From positions 29,192 to 93,191 of the forward strand of contig JBPOFK010000011.1 of the NCBI GenBank assembly GCA_051252095.1: a DNA stretch of 64,000 nt. Direction: 5' to 3'. This DNA is from GCA-2401735 sp051252095 (GTDB lineage: Bacteria > Pseudomonadota > Gammaproteobacteria > Burkholderiales > Methylophilaceae). The notes under the pieces were generated by a model, which saw only the letters and a list, made by a program, of their open reading frames with translations, had not been told where the DNA came from and did not search any database. Of this stretch, positions 43,409 through 53,001 are shown in pieces; position 1 is the first letter of the stretch, and each line of letters begins with the position of its first letter. A program made the translations under genes and the position numbers.

Positions 43409-44791
43409 TTATGGATTGAACCAATTTAATTTTTCTCGTAAAAGAACTACTTCGCCAATAATGATTAAACAAGGTGCTTTTAATTTAGCAACCTCAACTT
43501 TTTTAGCAATATCTGATAAAGTGCCTGTTAGTACGCGCTGTCTTTGTGTAGTCCCCTGCTGTATTACAGCTATCGGCATCTTAGCTGATATTCCTCTTGT
43601 AATCAATTGTTCACAAATGACTGGTAATCCAATCAAGCCCATGTAAATAACTAATGTCTGATTGGGTCTGACCATTGCCTCCCAATCTAGCTCTACTGAG
43701 CCATCTTTAAGGTGGCCAGTGATAAACAAACATGCCTGCGCATAATCCCTATGCGTCAGTGGTATGCCAGCATAACTTGAAACACCACTTGCCGCTGTAA
43801 TGCCTGGCACCACTTGGAATGGAACGTTATGTTGCATTAATGTCTCAATTTCTTCTCCACCACGACCAAAGATGAATGGATCTCCGCCTTTTAGTCTGAG
43901 CACGCGTTTCCCTTCAAGTGCAAGTTTGGCGAGTAAATCATTAATTTCTTCCTGTGGCAGAGTATGCTGATCTCGTGCTTTACCCACATAAATTAGTTCA
44001 GCGTCGCGTCTTACTAGCTCCATCACTTCAGGACTCACCAATTTATCATAGACACACACATCACATTGCTGCATTAATCTTAGCGCACGAAAGGTGAGCA
44101 AATCCGGATCACCTGGGCCTCCTCCCACAAGAAAAACTTCACCTTTTCTATCACTTGCATCCGTATTTATTAATGCATCCTGTAGATAGTTTTTGGCGGC
44201 CTGCTCTTGCCCAGATAACACGCGCTCAACAAAAGGTCCCTGCAATATGTCTTCCCAAAAAATGCGGCGCGCTTGTATGCTGTTGAATTTCTCTTTTACC
44301 TGATCACGGAATTCACCAGCAATTGCAGCAATACGTCCATATGCTGATGGCAACATTGTTTCAATTTTCGTACGAATATAGCGAGCTAATACAGGTGCAT
44401 TACCCTCTGAGGACACTGCAATAACTATAGGGCTGCGATCAATAATCGACCCCATAGTAAATGTGCATAATGCAGGTGCATCAACGACATTAACAGGGAT
44501 ATTGGCTGCTTTTGCTGCATTAGAGACTTGCTCATTTACATCTTCATCATCTGTGGCAGCAATCACCAAACAAGCGCCCTCTAATTGTGCAGGATCAAAC
44601 GCCGCATCAAGATATTGAATTTCATCCGCTGTAATCATTGTTTGCAGCTCGGGACAAACGGCTGGGGATATAAGCGTTATTGCAGCATTGGCTTTTAGTA
44701 GCATTGTGACTTTACGTGTCGCAACATCACCGCCACCGATCACTATACATAGACGATTGCTAATATTAAAAAATATGGGGAGTGCTTGCAT
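43409..44791 (-). CDS. cysG: Siroheme synthase (multifunctional CysG)
   Basis: A fusion of precorrin-2 dehydrogenase/ferrochelatase (residues about 1-210, with the NAD-binding VIGGGDVATRKVTMLL) and uroporphyrinogen-III methyltransferase (about 215-460, with VGGGPGDPDLLTFRALR, VYDKLVSPEVM, RLKGGDPFIFGRGGEE and VVPGITAASG). Together they convert uroporphyrinogen III to siroheme, the cofactor of sulfite and nitrite reductases. Length of 460 residues is normal. No sulfite reductase gene is in the window. Confidence 0.97.
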   Translation of the reverse strand: MQALPIFFNISNRLCIVIGGGDVATRKVTMLLKANAAITLISPAVCPELQTMITADEIQYLDAAFDPAQLEGACLVIAATDDEDVNEQVSNAAKAANIPVNVVDAPALCTFTMGSIIDRSPIVIAVSSEGNAPVLARYIRTKIETMLPSAYGRIAAIAGEFRDQVKEKFNSIQARRIFWEDILQGPFVERVLSGQEQAAKNYLQDALINTDASDRKGEVFLVGGGPGDPDLLTFRALRLMQQCDVCVYDKLVSPEVMELVRRDAELIYVGKARDQHTLPQEEINDLLAKLALEGKRVLRLKGGDPFIFGRGGEEIETLMQHNVPFQVVPGITAASGVSSYAGIPLTHRDYAQACLFITGHLKDGSVELDWEAMVRPNQTLVIYMGLIGLPVICEQLITRGISAKMPIAVIQQGTTQRQRVLTGTLSDIAKKVEVAKLKAPCLIIIGEVVLLREKLNWFNP

Positions 44792-44842
44792 ATACTGATG
44801 ACCTAGACTACTTATCCAATATTATGAAGACATGATGATACT

Positions 44843-44862
44843 TTAACTAAGCCCTTAGTTAA
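44843..44862. promoter_or_regulatory. 9-bp inverted repeat upstream of cysG
   Basis: TTAACTAAG-CC-CTTAGTTAA, a perfect dyad 51 bp upstream of the cysG start and downstream of the GMC gene. It could be a regulator site for cysG or the end of the GMC transcript; there is no T-run. Confidence 0.4.
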
Positions 44863-44944
44863 ACATAATGATTATGTAATACAGGTTCCTCAGAAACTTA
44901 TTTTTAATCATAAGCAAATATGCATGCTACTTGATTGAGTTACG

Positions 44945-46357
44945 TTAAGTCTGATTGGATAAATGTTCTGCTAGTCTCACTGCTAATTGCACGATGGTAA
45001 GCGTTGGGTTTGCATGTCCAGAGGATGGAAAAACCGAGCTGCCAGCTATATATAGATTTGACACATCCCAGCATCTTAAATCTGGATTAACAACACCATC
45101 CTTAGGGGAAGCACTCATTCTTGTTCCACCCATATGATGCATCCCAGCTATCTGCCCATCCGCTGGATAGTCACCATTCCAGAGCCACTCCCTTAATCTT
45201 ACTTTTGCGTGTTTATTTTTAACCAATGCCTCGGCTACGTACTCTACTGTATGCCTTATTGTGCGTAAATCCAAATCAGATTTATGCCAATTTAGTACTG
45301 TCTTTGGAATTCCAAACGCATCAAGCTCAGCCGATAACTCAATACGATTATCGAAGGAAGGCTCTTGCTCCCAAGCTGCATCAATTTCTCCGCCGCAAAA
45401 ATTCCTACCTAACCCATAAGACACTTCAGACCCTATTGTCTCGTCTGCACAAATCAAATCACGCAGTAATTTTTTCACTTTTCCATCAGTTGGGTGCTTT
45501 AACTGAGAGGCAAAGTTTAAATTGCAGTTTAATATTTTTAATGCCCTTTTTTTGGCTTCTGATATACCCAAGTACCAATGCTCATTTTCTGGTAGGTTAT
45601 AAAAATAATCTCCAACGCAATAATGAGGATGTTCCATCCAGTAAGCACCAACATTTTCATTTCTACTGAGTGCACTATTAGGGTTGTCTTCTGCTAAAAA
45701 TTTTAGCATTCGTCCATTTTCAATACCTCCCATTGCAAACAGATAGTAAGGTGATTGAATTGTTTTTGTATCACCTGCTCTACTCTTGATGGTTACCTCA
45801 TGTATGGCGTCATTTTTAATATGTACCTTTGTTATAGCGGTATTAATAATTAGATCAATATTCTTGGACTCAGAAACATGCTGTAAGTAATTGAACTTGA
45901 ACATGACGGAAGAAAACTCAAAATCCAGCTCTTCTACATCAGAGTCCCAGTGGTAAGGTTTACTGTGAAAGTTTGATTTAATTTTTAGCAAATCGCATGC
46001 TGGGAGCAGATATTTCTGTAAATCACTTTTTTTAATCGGCCAATGGGCTTTCTTAGCATAGTCTTTATAAGAAAAATCAAATGTATCTAAGGTACGGCAC
46101 TTTCCTGTCCAATGATTTGATGATCCACCTAGCTGTCTTAACCGGCAGACTTTCAAATCGAAATATTTGTCTCCGATGACTTTACCATCATAAAATGCTT
46201 GTGAAGCTTCAGAGAAATTAATATCTCCAGCTTCAATCAATAAAACCTTAATTGATTTTGGCAAAGATAATGCTGTTGAGAATCCAGCTGGTCCTGCGCC
46301 GAAAATGACGACATCATGTTGCTTATCAGCTATCTGATTCAGATTCTCAAGAAGCAC
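44945..46357 (-). CDS. GMC-family FAD-dependent oxidoreductase
   Basis: A 470-residue flavoprotein. The ADP-binding fold is at the start (VIFGAGPAGFSTALSL, about residues 18-33), then the substrate/FAD-proximal segment GGSSNHWTGKCR. The C-terminal FAD-contact block is MHHMGGTRMS...NLYIAGSSVFPSSGHANPTLT, with the active-site His in MHHMGG. It resembles sugar or alcohol dehydrogenases of the GMC superfamily. A GTG start at 46357 follows GGGGGTGTA. The preceding 38-aa Tat-like ORF is 9 bp upstream, which might supply export. No signal peptide is present on this protein itself. The substrate is unknown. Confidence 0.87.
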   Translation of the reverse strand: MLLENLNQIADKQHDVVIFGAGPAGFSTALSLPKSIKVLLIEAGDINFSEASQAFYDGKVIGDKYFDLKVCRLRQLGGSSNHWTGKCRTLDTFDFSYKDYAKKAHWPIKKSDLQKYLLPACDLLKIKSNFHSKPYHWDSDVEELDFEFSSVMFKFNYLQHVSESKNIDLIINTAITKVHIKNDAIHEVTIKSRAGDTKTIQSPYYLFAMGGIENGRMLKFLAEDNPNSALSRNENVGAYWMEHPHYCVGDYFYNLPENEHWYLGISEAKKRALKILNCNLNFASQLKHPTDGKVKKLLRDLICADETIGSEVSYGLGRNFCGGEIDAAWEQEPSFDNRIELSAELDAFGIPKTVLNWHKSDLDLRTIRHTVEYVAEALVKNKHAKVRLREWLWNGDYPADGQIAGMHHMGGTRMSASPKDGVVNPDLRCWDVSNLYIAGSSVFPSSGHANPTLTIVQLAVRLAEHLSNQT

Positions 46358-46366
46358 TACACCCCC

Positions 46367-46483
46367 TTATAAATACCAACGTCCGCGCGCATCTTTGATG
46401 ACTTTTAGTTGATATGCTTTACGAACCAGCTTTACCGGAATTGAAGTAATAAGCATATACATGAGAAAACGCCGTCTATTCAT
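46367..46483 (-). CDS. 38-aa Tat-signal-like small protein upstream of the GMC oxidoreductase
   Basis: ATG at 46483 encodes MNRRRFLMYMLITSIPVKLV (twin-arginine-like R-R-R-F-L followed by a hydrophobic stretch) and then a basic tail ending ARGRWYL before the stop at 46369-46367. The GMC start is 9 bp later, and both lie on the same strand. Several GMC dehydrogenases have a small Tat-exported partner that carries the flavoprotein across the membrane; this one is much shorter than those partners (usually over 100 residues), so it may be a minimal version or only a remnant. Confidence 0.55.
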   Translation of the reverse strand: MNRRRFLMYMLITSIPVKLVRKAYQLKVIKDARGRWYL

Positions 46484-46637
46484 TTTTGGTTCTTTAATGT
46501 AATTAGCTGTTTTTGCCCAGATAATATTAGTAGCACGCTGGTTATGCGTTCTTGCTTTTTATGTTTAATTTCCATTGCAATTAGCAATTGCGTTAAAATT
46601 ATAGATTAGCATAAACCTTATATTACATTCATAATTA

Positions 46638-47972
46638 GTGAAAAACGACCATTCTAAAAAAATATTTGTTAAATCTTTTGGTTGCCAGATGAACGTCTAT
46701 GACTCATCCCGCATGAAAGATATGCTCGCGGCAAGTGATGGCATGGTAGAAACCAACATACCTGAGGAAGCAGATATTATCTTACTCAATACCTGCTCTA
46801 TTAGGGAAAAAGCAGAAGATAAAGTATTTAGTCACCTTGGCAGCTATCTCCCACTCAAAGAAAAAAAACCCAATTTGGTCATTGGCGTGGGGGGCTGTGT
46901 TGCATCACAAGAAGGTGAGAATATTATCAAGCGGTCGCCACTTGTTGATGTTGTATTTGGCCCGCAAACATTACATCGCTTACCTGATTTGATTAAAAAC
47001 AAAATCCAATCAGGCAAGCCCCAAATCGATATTACCTTCCCTGAAGTTGAAAAGTTTGATCACTTACCGCCACCAAAAGTTGAAGGCGCCACTGCCTTTC
47101 TCAGCATTATGGAAGGATGTAGCAAGTATTGCAGCTTTTGTGTCGTTCCTTACACGCGAGGCGAAGAAGTTTCTCGTCCTTTTGAAGACATTCTTACCGA
47201 GGCTGTACAACTAACAGAGCAGGGAGTGAAAGAAATCACGTTGCTGGGTCAGAATGTGAATGCCTATCGTGCTGAGTATGAGGATGTTGAAGCGGACTTG
47301 GCGATGTTAATTGAAACAATTGCAGAAATTCCTGAGATAGAACGTATTCGATTTACAACCAGCCATCCAAATGAAATGAGCGAAAGACTGATTGCCTGCT
47401 TTACCAAAGTGCCGAAATTAGCAGTCCAATTGCATTTGCCCGTTCAGGCAGGCAGCGATCGCGTATTGATGGCAATGAAGCGAAACCATACTGTATTACA
47501 ATATAAGAGTATTATCAGAAAGCTGAAAACTGCGAATCCAGCTTTGACTATTACTTCAGATTTTATTGTCGGGTTCCCTGGAGAAACTGAAAAAGACTTT
47601 GAAGCCACATTAAAACTACTGACAGATGTCGGCTTTGACTACAGCTTTAGTTTTTTATACAGCCCTCGTCCTGGGACGCCTGCATCATTCATAGAAGACA
47701 ATACGCCACACCATATTAAGCAAGCCAGGCTTAAGAAACTACAAACGATTAATAATGCGCAGGGCGATGCTGTTAGCCGTGCAATGTTAGGCACAGAACA
47801 ACGTGTTTTGATAGAGGGCATCTCTAGGAAGGATGATCGCTTTATTGTCGGAAAAGCAGACAATAATCGCATTGTGACGATTGCAAAAAATGTCAATTTA
47901 ATCGGTCAGTTTGTTAATGTAAAAATAACTGATGTCAGCAATCCTAAGCGGCTAATTGGTGAAATAATATAA
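46638..47972 (+). CDS. miaB: tRNA-2-methylthio-N6-dimethylallyladenosine synthase MiaB
   Basis: A radical-SAM methylthiotransferase that modifies A37 of tRNAs reading UNN codons. The N-terminal MTTase domain has KSFGCQMN and NTCSIREKAEDK and the third Cys in GVGGCVA. The radical-SAM motif is GCSKYCSFCVVPYTRGEE (CxxxCxxC, residues about 152-158). A TRAM domain closes the 444-residue protein. Start is GTG at 46638. It is 3 bp from ybeZ, the conserved miaB-ybeZ unit. Confidence 0.97.
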   Translation: MKNDHSKKIFVKSFGCQMNVYDSSRMKDMLAASDGMVETNIPEEADIILLNTCSIREKAEDKVFSHLGSYLPLKEKKPNLVIGVGGCVASQEGENIIKRSPLVDVVFGPQTLHRLPDLIKNKIQSGKPQIDITFPEVEKFDHLPPPKVEGATAFLSIMEGCSKYCSFCVVPYTRGEEVSRPFEDILTEAVQLTEQGVKEITLLGQNVNAYRAEYEDVEADLAMLIETIAEIPEIERIRFTTSHPNEMSERLIACFTKVPKLAVQLHLPVQAGSDRVLMAMKRNHTVLQYKSIIRKLKTANPALTITSDFIVGFPGETEKDFEATLKLLTDVGFDYSFSFLYSPRPGTPASFIEDNTPHHIKQARLKKLQTINNAQGDAVSRAMLGTEQRVLIEGISRKDDRFIVGKADNNRIVTIAKNVNLIGQFVNVKITDVSNPKRLIGEII

Positions 47973-47975
47973 CAG

Positions 47976-48932
47976 ATGGAAATCACACTAACTCCAGAAG
48001 ACAACGAGCGCCTTGCTAACCTTTGTGGCCCTATCGATGAAAATGTCAAGCAAATAGAAACAGCACTTGATGTCAACATTAATCGACGTGGTAGCACCTT
48101 TGCTATTTCTGGGAAAAAAGAAAATATGCGCATGGCAGCGCAGCTAATTGAAAACTTCTATATCCGTGCTAAAAAGCAGCCAATTGATTTGGAAGACATT
48201 CAGCTAGGCCTTGTAGAAGTCGAAAAGCTAGATCCTGAAGAGATTGACGCTTCATCCACAATGCCTACTTTAATGACTAGGCGTGGTGACCTACATGGCC
48301 GCACACCACGCCAAGTAGAGTATCTTAAGCAAATCCAAGATTACGATATAACCTTTGGCATTGGCCCCGCTGGTACTGGTAAAACCTATTTAGCTGTGGC
48401 AAGCGCAGTTGATGCGATGACTCGTGATAGGGTTAAAAGAATTGTGCTCGTCAGACCAGCTGTTGAAGCTGGCGAGCGATTAGGATTTTTACCTGGGGAT
48501 TTAAACCAAAAAGTCGATCCTTACCTTCGTCCGTTATATGATGCCTTATATGATTTGGCAGGTTACGACACGGTTAACAAAATGTTTGAACGCAATGCTA
48601 TCGAAGTAGCGCCACTAGCCTATATGCGAGGGCGCACGCTTAACCAAAGCTTTATTATTCTTGATGAAGCGCAAAACACGACGCCAGAACAAATGAAAAT
48701 GTTTTTAACGCGTATTGGTTTTGGTACTAAAGCGGTTATTACTGGTGATGTTACGCAAATTGACTTACAGCGTGGTCAAAAGAGTGGTTTGGTTGAAGCG
48801 CAAAAAATTCTCAAAGATGTCAAAGGTATTGCAATGACACAATTTTTAGCAGCGGATGTCGTTCGTCATCCACTTGTACAAAAAATTATTAACGCCTACG
48901 AACGTTATGAAAGCAAAAACCAAGTCCCATAA
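47976..48932 (+). CDS. ybeZ: PhoH-like ATPase YbeZ
   Basis: A 318-residue PhoH-family NTPase with an N-terminal KH-like region (about 1-100), Walker A GPAGTGKTYLAV, Walker B-like SFIILDEAQNTT and the GDVTQIDL sensor motif. In Escherichia coli it acts with YbeY in rRNA maturation. Normally ybeY follows directly; here 4.2 kb of other DNA separates them. Confidence 0.95.
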   Translation: MEITLTPEDNERLANLCGPIDENVKQIETALDVNINRRGSTFAISGKKENMRMAAQLIENFYIRAKKQPIDLEDIQLGLVEVEKLDPEEIDASSTMPTLMTRRGDLHGRTPRQVEYLKQIQDYDITFGIGPAGTGKTYLAVASAVDAMTRDRVKRIVLVRPAVEAGERLGFLPGDLNQKVDPYLRPLYDALYDLAGYDTVNKMFERNAIEVAPLAYMRGRTLNQSFIILDEAQNTTPEQMKMFLTRIGFGTKAVITGDVTQIDLQRGQKSGLVEAQKILKDVKGIAMTQFLAADVVRHPLVQKIINAYERYESKNQVP

Positions 48933-49086
48933 CCACCCTAGTCAACAGCTTTGCAGTATTTAAAAAATACGCCAAAACGTATTTAGCCTCTTGAAAAATA
49001 TTTACGTGATTCATATATAGAAAATAAGCAGGTGCTCAAGTGAGGTCTGCCTATTTTTATTGCTTATTTACGAAAGAATAAAAAAA

Positions 49087-49300
49087 ATGAGAGCTTTTGA
49101 TTTTAGTCCACTATACCGCTCGGCAATTGGTTTTGACCGCCTAGCTAGGTTGCTTGATGATGCACAACGCACTGAAAGCGAAATTAATTACCCCTTACAA
49201 TATTGAGCTGATTAGCGAAGACCAATATCGTATCGTTATGGCTGTTGCTGGCTTTTCACAGGATGAGTTAAAAATCGAATCTAACTCAAAAAATTACTAG
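49087..49300 (+). pseudogene. Frameshifted, truncated Hsp20 (IbpA-like) gene
   Basis: ATG at 49087 encodes MRAFDFSPLYRSAIGFDRLA, the start of an IbpA-like small heat-shock protein, and continues to a stop about residue 40. A change of frame near 49193 restores YNIELISEDQYRIVMAVAGF and SQDELKIES before a TAG at 49298-49300. The alpha-crystallin domain is then cut off. One frameshift plus a truncation make it non-functional. Confidence 0.8.
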
Positions 49301-49339
49301 AAAAAAAGGCTGCATAATAAGGCAGACTTGATAAGCGAC

Positions 49340-49366
49340 AGAGGTGCATGAACTGCGCCTCTTTTA
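49340..49366 (+). terminator. Terminator after the Hsp20 remnant
   Basis: AGAGGTGC (49340-49347) / GCGCCTCT (49355-49362) with one G-U pair, then TTTTATTTT. It lies at the 3' end of the convergent DUF1905 gene. Confidence 0.65.
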
Positions 49367-49369
49367 TTT

Positions 49370-49684
49370 TCAAATCAGTATCTTCAGTTTCACAGTAATT
49401 TCATCGCCTATTTTGATATTTTCTGCTTTTCTTACTTCTGCCTTTATTGGCAAAATATAGGTATTTGATTCTTTATGTGGAAAAATAGAAGTGTCCCAGA
49501 TAGTTTCACCGATTGTCACTTGGACTCGAACGGCACCCCATCCACGCTTTTTAACACTCACATTTTCGTTAAAAAACTTAATTTCTTCCGATTTTTCTGG
49601 CGGCAAATGAATAAAATGCCATGCTGCAGACTCACTCTGCCATAACCAACACTGACCTCGAAAACTAAAACTTAAATCAATCAT
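49370..49684 (-). CDS. DUF1905 domain protein
   Basis: A 104-residue beta-barrel-type protein of the DUF1905 family, with the motif WHFIHLPPEKSEEIK near residue 22, the RGWGAVRVQVTIGETIWDTSIFPHK block in mid-protein and the C-terminal NIKIGDEITVKL. The family function is unknown; some members are fused to YdeI-like domains. It lies in the segment that interrupts ybeZ-ybeY, with no obvious partner. Confidence 0.8.
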   Translation of the reverse strand: MIDLSFSFRGQCWLWQSESAAWHFIHLPPEKSEEIKFFNENVSVKKRGWGAVRVQVTIGETIWDTSIFPHKESNTYILPIKAEVRKAENIKIGDEITVKLKILI

Positions 49685-50096
49685 AGATTATTTGTGCGAT
49701 GTATTTCTTAACATTAACTTACCTATAAACTTAACCATTATGATAGCAAAATGGAGTGGCTAGGTCCTATTTATAGCACTAATGAATAATTGTTTACCTA
49801 TGGTGCATTTAATGTGGTTAATACAAAACAACTTTCTTGGCAACTCAGTGTCCTACTTTCTTGCTGCAAGCAAAATTTTTTCACTTATTTACTATCAATA
49901 CTATTTTAATTAAACTTTAACTAATTGAATTTATGTAGTAATATGATTAGATATTAATTATTATATCTTATATAAGATACATGTCTCAAGGTAAGCGCTT
50001 CACCCTGCTTAGCTACGGAATACAATGTAGGTATGTAATATGTTCGTGAATTTATAAAAGCCAAATTTAACTAGAAATTAAACCTAAGAGAATACG
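49685..50096 (+). other. 412-bp gap upstream of fba
   Basis: AT-rich, without an open frame that resembles a gene. It must contain the promoters of the leftward DUF1905 gene and of fba-tpiA. No riboswitch, tRNA or strong dyad stands out. Confidence 0.5.
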
Positions 50097-51161
50097 ATGG
50101 CACTTGTTTCACTACGTCAATTATTAGATCACGCTGCAGAAAACAGTTACGGCATTGCTGCTTTCAATGTTAATAACATGGAGCAAGTACATGCCATTAT
50201 GCAAGCAGCTGAGGAGGTCAATAGCCCGGTCATATTACAGGCCTCTGCAGGAGCACGAAAATATGCTGGAGAGCCCTATTTAAGACATCTGGTACTAGCG
50301 GCCATTGAAACACATCCGAACATACCTGTTGTCATGCATCAGGATCATGGCCACTCACCTGCAGTGTGTATTCAAGCAATGCGCTCAGGATTTTCCAGCG
50401 TCATGATGGATGGGTCGCTCATGGAAGATGCTAAAACCCCATCTAACTATGAATACAATGTAGAAACCACAAGAAAAGTGGTTGATTTAGCACATGCAAT
50501 AGGCGTATCCGTTGAAGGAGAGCTAGGTGTCCTTGGTTCATTAGAAACTGGCATGGCCGGTGACGAAGACGGATCTGGTGCAGAAGGCCTTCTAGATGAA
50601 TCACAATTACTGACTGACCCAGAAGAGGCCGCCGACTTCGTTAATCGGACTGGTGTCGACGCATTAGCAATTGCGATAGGCACCTCTCATGGTGCTTATA
50701 AATTTACGCGTCCACCAACGGGTAAAACATTAGCCATTCACCGTCTCAAAGAAATTCACGCTCGCATCCCCAATACCCATTTGGTCATGCATGGGTCATC
50801 CTCTGTGCCTCAAGACTGGCTTAAAATCATTAATGCGAATGGTGGCAATATGGGCGAAACCTATGGCGTTCCAGTTGAGGAAATTGTTGAAGGGATTAAA
50901 CATGGTGTGCGCAAAGTCAATATTGATACAGACTTACGTATGGCAACCACAGGCGCTATACGCCAATATTTCACACAGCATCCGAAGGAGTTTGACCCAA
51001 GAAAGTACTTAAGAGCGAGTACAATTGCAATGAGCGAGCTCTGCAAGTCTCGATTTATCACCTTTGGCTCAGCGGATCAAGCGGCAAACATCAAACCTGT
51101 AAAATGCGAAGCCATGGCAGAACAGTATAAATCTGGAAAATTAGATCCTATTATAAAGTGA
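50097..51161 (+). CDS. fba: Class II fructose-bisphosphate aldolase (CBB type)
   Basis: Zn-dependent aldolase interconverting fructose-1,6-bisphosphate and the triose phosphates. The 354-residue protein has the metal ligands in MHQDHGHSP, GELGVLGSLE and LVMHGSSSVP, and the phosphate-binding KVNIDTDLRMA. The SLRQLLDHAAENSYGIAAFNVNN start is typical of the Calvin-cycle/CbbA-type class II enzymes. In ribulose-monophosphate-cycle methylotrophs it serves the cleavage branch or gluconeogenesis. It is followed by tpiA after 3 bp. Confidence 0.96.
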   Translation: MALVSLRQLLDHAAENSYGIAAFNVNNMEQVHAIMQAAEEVNSPVILQASAGARKYAGEPYLRHLVLAAIETHPNIPVVMHQDHGHSPAVCIQAMRSGFSSVMMDGSLMEDAKTPSNYEYNVETTRKVVDLAHAIGVSVEGELGVLGSLETGMAGDEDGSGAEGLLDESQLLTDPEEAADFVNRTGVDALAIAIGTSHGAYKFTRPPTGKTLAIHRLKEIHARIPNTHLVMHGSSSVPQDWLKIINANGGNMGETYGVPVEEIVEGIKHGVRKVNIDTDLRMATTGAIRQYFTQHPKEFDPRKYLRASTIAMSELCKSRFITFGSADQAANIKPVKCEAMAEQYKSGKLDPIIK

Positions 51162-51164
51162 TAC

Positions 51165-51989
51165 ATGAGTACTGATACTTTAACTAGACGTAACTTGGTC
51201 GTTGGTAACTGGAAAATGCATGGTGACATGCAAAGTAACCAACAATTATTAGAAGGATTGATTAAAGGCTTAGCTGGCTTAAACGAGGCTGATTATGCCG
51301 TTTGTGTCCCTAGCCCTTATCTCTTCCAAGCCAGAGAGTTACTGCAAGATACCAATATTAAATGGGGCGGACAAAATGCTTTGCAGTATGAATCAGGTGC
51401 ATTTACTGGTGCTATTGCACCGCACATGCTAAAAGATTTAGGCTGCACCTATGTTTTATTAGGCCATTCAGAAAGGCGTCACATATTCCATGAGACCAAC
51501 TTGACTGCTGCCGCCCGTTTTGACGCTGCCATCAAAGCAAACTTAACCCCTATTTTTTGTGTAGGTGATAATAAGCAAGAGCATGATGCTGGGATGTCTG
51601 AAGTGGTGGTTGCCAGTCAAATGGATGCAGTGATGGCTACACTAGATGATGCACATTTTGACAAGGCTGTGGCACTCGACATGGTGTTTTCATATGAACC
51701 ATCATGGGCGATTGGCTCTGGCAATACGGCTGATCCAGCGCATGCGCAATCAATACATGCTTTCATCAGACAGCGTATTGCACGTCGTAATGCAGAAGCG
51801 GCTAAAAAGGTTAGGATTATCTACGGTGGCAGTTTGAAAGCACACAATGCAGAAAAAATGTTTGCGATGCCAGACATAGATGGTGGATTAGTCGGTGGCG
51901 CATCTCTTATCGCAGAAGAATTTGTAGTCATTTGCAAAGTAGCCAACAACCTGAAGTATCGCAGTAGCCATCAGCAGCTCATGTATTAA
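51165..51989 (+). CDS. tpiA: Triosephosphate isomerase
   Basis: Interconverts dihydroxyacetone phosphate and glyceraldehyde-3-phosphate. Catalytic Lys is in VVGNWKMHG, His in LLGHSERR and Glu in YEPSWAIGSG; the phosphate loop is IIYGGSLKAHN. The 274-residue length is slightly above the usual 250 because of an N-terminal extension and a C-terminal tail. It forms a two-gene unit with fba. Betaproteobacteria usually carry tpiA beside secG, so this may be a second copy; that cannot be decided from the window. Confidence 0.95.
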   Translation: MSTDTLTRRNLVVGNWKMHGDMQSNQQLLEGLIKGLAGLNEADYAVCVPSPYLFQARELLQDTNIKWGGQNALQYESGAFTGAIAPHMLKDLGCTYVLLGHSERRHIFHETNLTAAARFDAAIKANLTPIFCVGDNKQEHDAGMSEVVVASQMDAVMATLDDAHFDKAVALDMVFSYEPSWAIGSGNTADPAHAQSIHAFIRQRIARRNAEAAKKVRIIYGGSLKAHNAEKMFAMPDIDGGLVGGASLIAEEFVVICKVANNLKYRSSHQQLMY

Positions 51990-51996
51990 GAATGGT

Positions 51997-53001
51997 TTAT
52001 ATCTTTATTTTTTTGTGATACTGATCCAAACGCTCTACTTCATGCCGACTTCCCATTAAGACAGGAATACGCTGATGAATTTTGGTGGGGTTAATATCCA
52101 AAATGCGCTGCTTTCCATTACTTGCTGCACCACCAGCTTGTTCAACAATCATGGCCATTGGGTTCGCTTCATACAATAGACGCAGCTTGCCGCCCATTTT
52201 TTTAATTTTGCTATCAATAGGGTACATAAAAACACCCCCCCTAATCAGTATTCTGTGTATCTCTGCCACCATAGACGCAACCCATCGCATATTGAAGTTT
52301 TTATTCCGCACACCTTCCACGCCTTGCAAACATTCATCAACATATTGTTGAACAGGCGCTTGCCAATATCGATAATTAGACATATTAATCGCAAACTCTT
52401 CAGTATCAGCTGCAATCTGCATCTGTGGATGCGTTAAATAGAACTCATCTGACTCCACATCCAAAGTAAACCCATGCACACCATTACCTGCAGTTAGAAC
52501 GAGCATGGTCGATGAGCCATAAAGTGCATAGCCAGCGCACAATTGATGACTGCCTGCCTGCAAAAACTCATTTATGCCAGGGTTTGATGATTGACTAGTA
52601 AGGATTGAAAAGATTGTGCCTACAGAGATATTCACATTGACGTTTGATGAACCATCAAGCGGATCGAACAGTAACAAATACTTACCATCATGCTGATATT
52701 GTTTTTCTACTTCAATAATTTCGGGGACCTCTTCTGACACCATCCCGGCAACAAGCCCACTCTGGCGTACTGCCTCTACAAAGACATCGTTTGCAATCAT
52801 GTCTAAGGCTTTTTGCACTTCACCTTGTATATTTTCCGCATTGAGGCTACCCATATTTCCTGCTAATGCACCACTATCAATTGCAATCGCAATTTCTTTA
52901 CAGGCCTTTGCTATATCAGCAAGCATTTGCTGCAATGGTTCGGCATGTTGCCCAGTTAGGTGCTGATTAAGAAACTCTGTAAGCGTTTGATTTTCTATCA
53001 T
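51997..53001 (-). CDS. fbp: Fructose-1,6-bisphosphatase class I
   Basis: Gluconeogenic phosphatase, 334 residues. The metal and active-site motifs are VSEEVPEI and LLFDPLDGSSNVNVN, plus the C-terminal KLRLLYEANPMAMIVEQAGG. It is convergent with tpiA, the stops 7 bp apart. Together with fba and tpiA it would convert triose phosphates to fructose-6-phosphate, which feeds the ribulose monophosphate cycle of methylotrophs. Confidence 0.96.
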   Translation of the reverse strand: MIENQTLTEFLNQHLTGQHAEPLQQMLADIAKACKEIAIAIDSGALAGNMGSLNAENIQGEVQKALDMIANDVFVEAVRQSGLVAGMVSEEVPEIIEVEKQYQHDGKYLLLFDPLDGSSNVNVNISVGTIFSILTSQSSNPGINEFLQAGSHQLCAGYALYGSSTMLVLTAGNGVHGFTLDVESDEFYLTHPQMQIAADTEEFAINMSNYRYWQAPVQQYVDECLQGVEGVRNKNFNMRWVASMVAEIHRILIRGGVFMYPIDSKIKKMGGKLRLLYEANPMAMIVEQAGGAASNGKQRILDINPTKIHQRIPVLMGSRHEVERLDQYHKKIKI

